Below, one piece after another: positions 5,523-6,116 of a stretch of DNA of 6,116 nt (position 1 is its first letter; each line of letters begins with the position of its first letter). The position numbers and the translations under genes were made by a program. Under the pieces are notes generated by a model. The model made no database searches and was not told the DNA's origin. It worked only from the letters and a program-made list of their open reading frames with translations. The stretch is taken from NCBI GenBank assembly GCA_003224635.1, contig QHZK01000186.1, positions 1 through 6,116 of the forward strand, written 5' to 3'. The DNA comes from Acidobacteriota bacterium. Lineage in GTDB: Bacteria > Acidobacteriota > Terriglobia > UBA7540.

Positions 5523-6116
<594 letters not shown>

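Overview
The window reads as GC-rich chromosomal DNA from a free-living bacterium, most likely from the Acidobacteriota or the neighbouring Planctomycetota/Verrucomicrobiota-type soil lineages. This is inferred from three things: a DUF1501 protein (abundant in those phyla), two conserved but unnamed proteins of a kind I associate with them, and spacers built from degenerate CGAAA/TTTCG-type short repeats. No rRNA, tRNA, CRISPR array, insertion sequence or phage gene was found. No stretch longer than about 300 bases lacks a gene; the longest is the 239-base divergent spacer 3652-3890.

Left part (1-3651), all on the minus strand and read right to left: a soluble pyridine nucleotide transhydrogenase-like flavoprotein (sthA, 2263-3651, GTG start); a spacer holding a long imperfect inverted repeat (2115-2254); a ROK-family sugar kinase-like protein with an abnormal N-terminal nucleotide-binding motif (1211-2101); a conserved hypothetical protein (721-1104); and the N-terminal 197 residues of a lipoprotein sugar-binding protein of an ABC importer (1-591, cut by the window edge). 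The last three are separated by 106 and 129 bases, so co-transcription is possible but not shown.

Middle (3652-4784): a divergent spacer carries a small operator-like palindrome over a weak sthA promoter candidate, and a GC-rich hairpin followed by TTTT. It is followed by a plus-strand TIM-barrel amidohydrolase of the COG3618 / sugar-lactonase type (3891-4730). The stop codon of that gene lies inside a strong hairpin in the short convergent gap.

Right part (4785-6116), minus strand: a conserved hypothetical cytosolic protein (4785-5336), a spacer with ACACTTT-type short repeats, and the C-terminal 197 residues of a DUF1501 protein (5523-6116, cut by the window edge).

A sugar-binding lipoprotein, a ROK protein and a sugar-lactonase-like hydrolase together hint at a carbohydrate uptake/catabolism neighbourhood, with SthA rebalancing NADPH/NADH. 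The genes do not form one operon, so that link is inference. I see no clear new multi-gene system. The most noteworthy points are the ROK protein lacking the ATP phosphate-1 motif and the SthA homologue with an NAD-type acidic residue in its second Rossmann fold.
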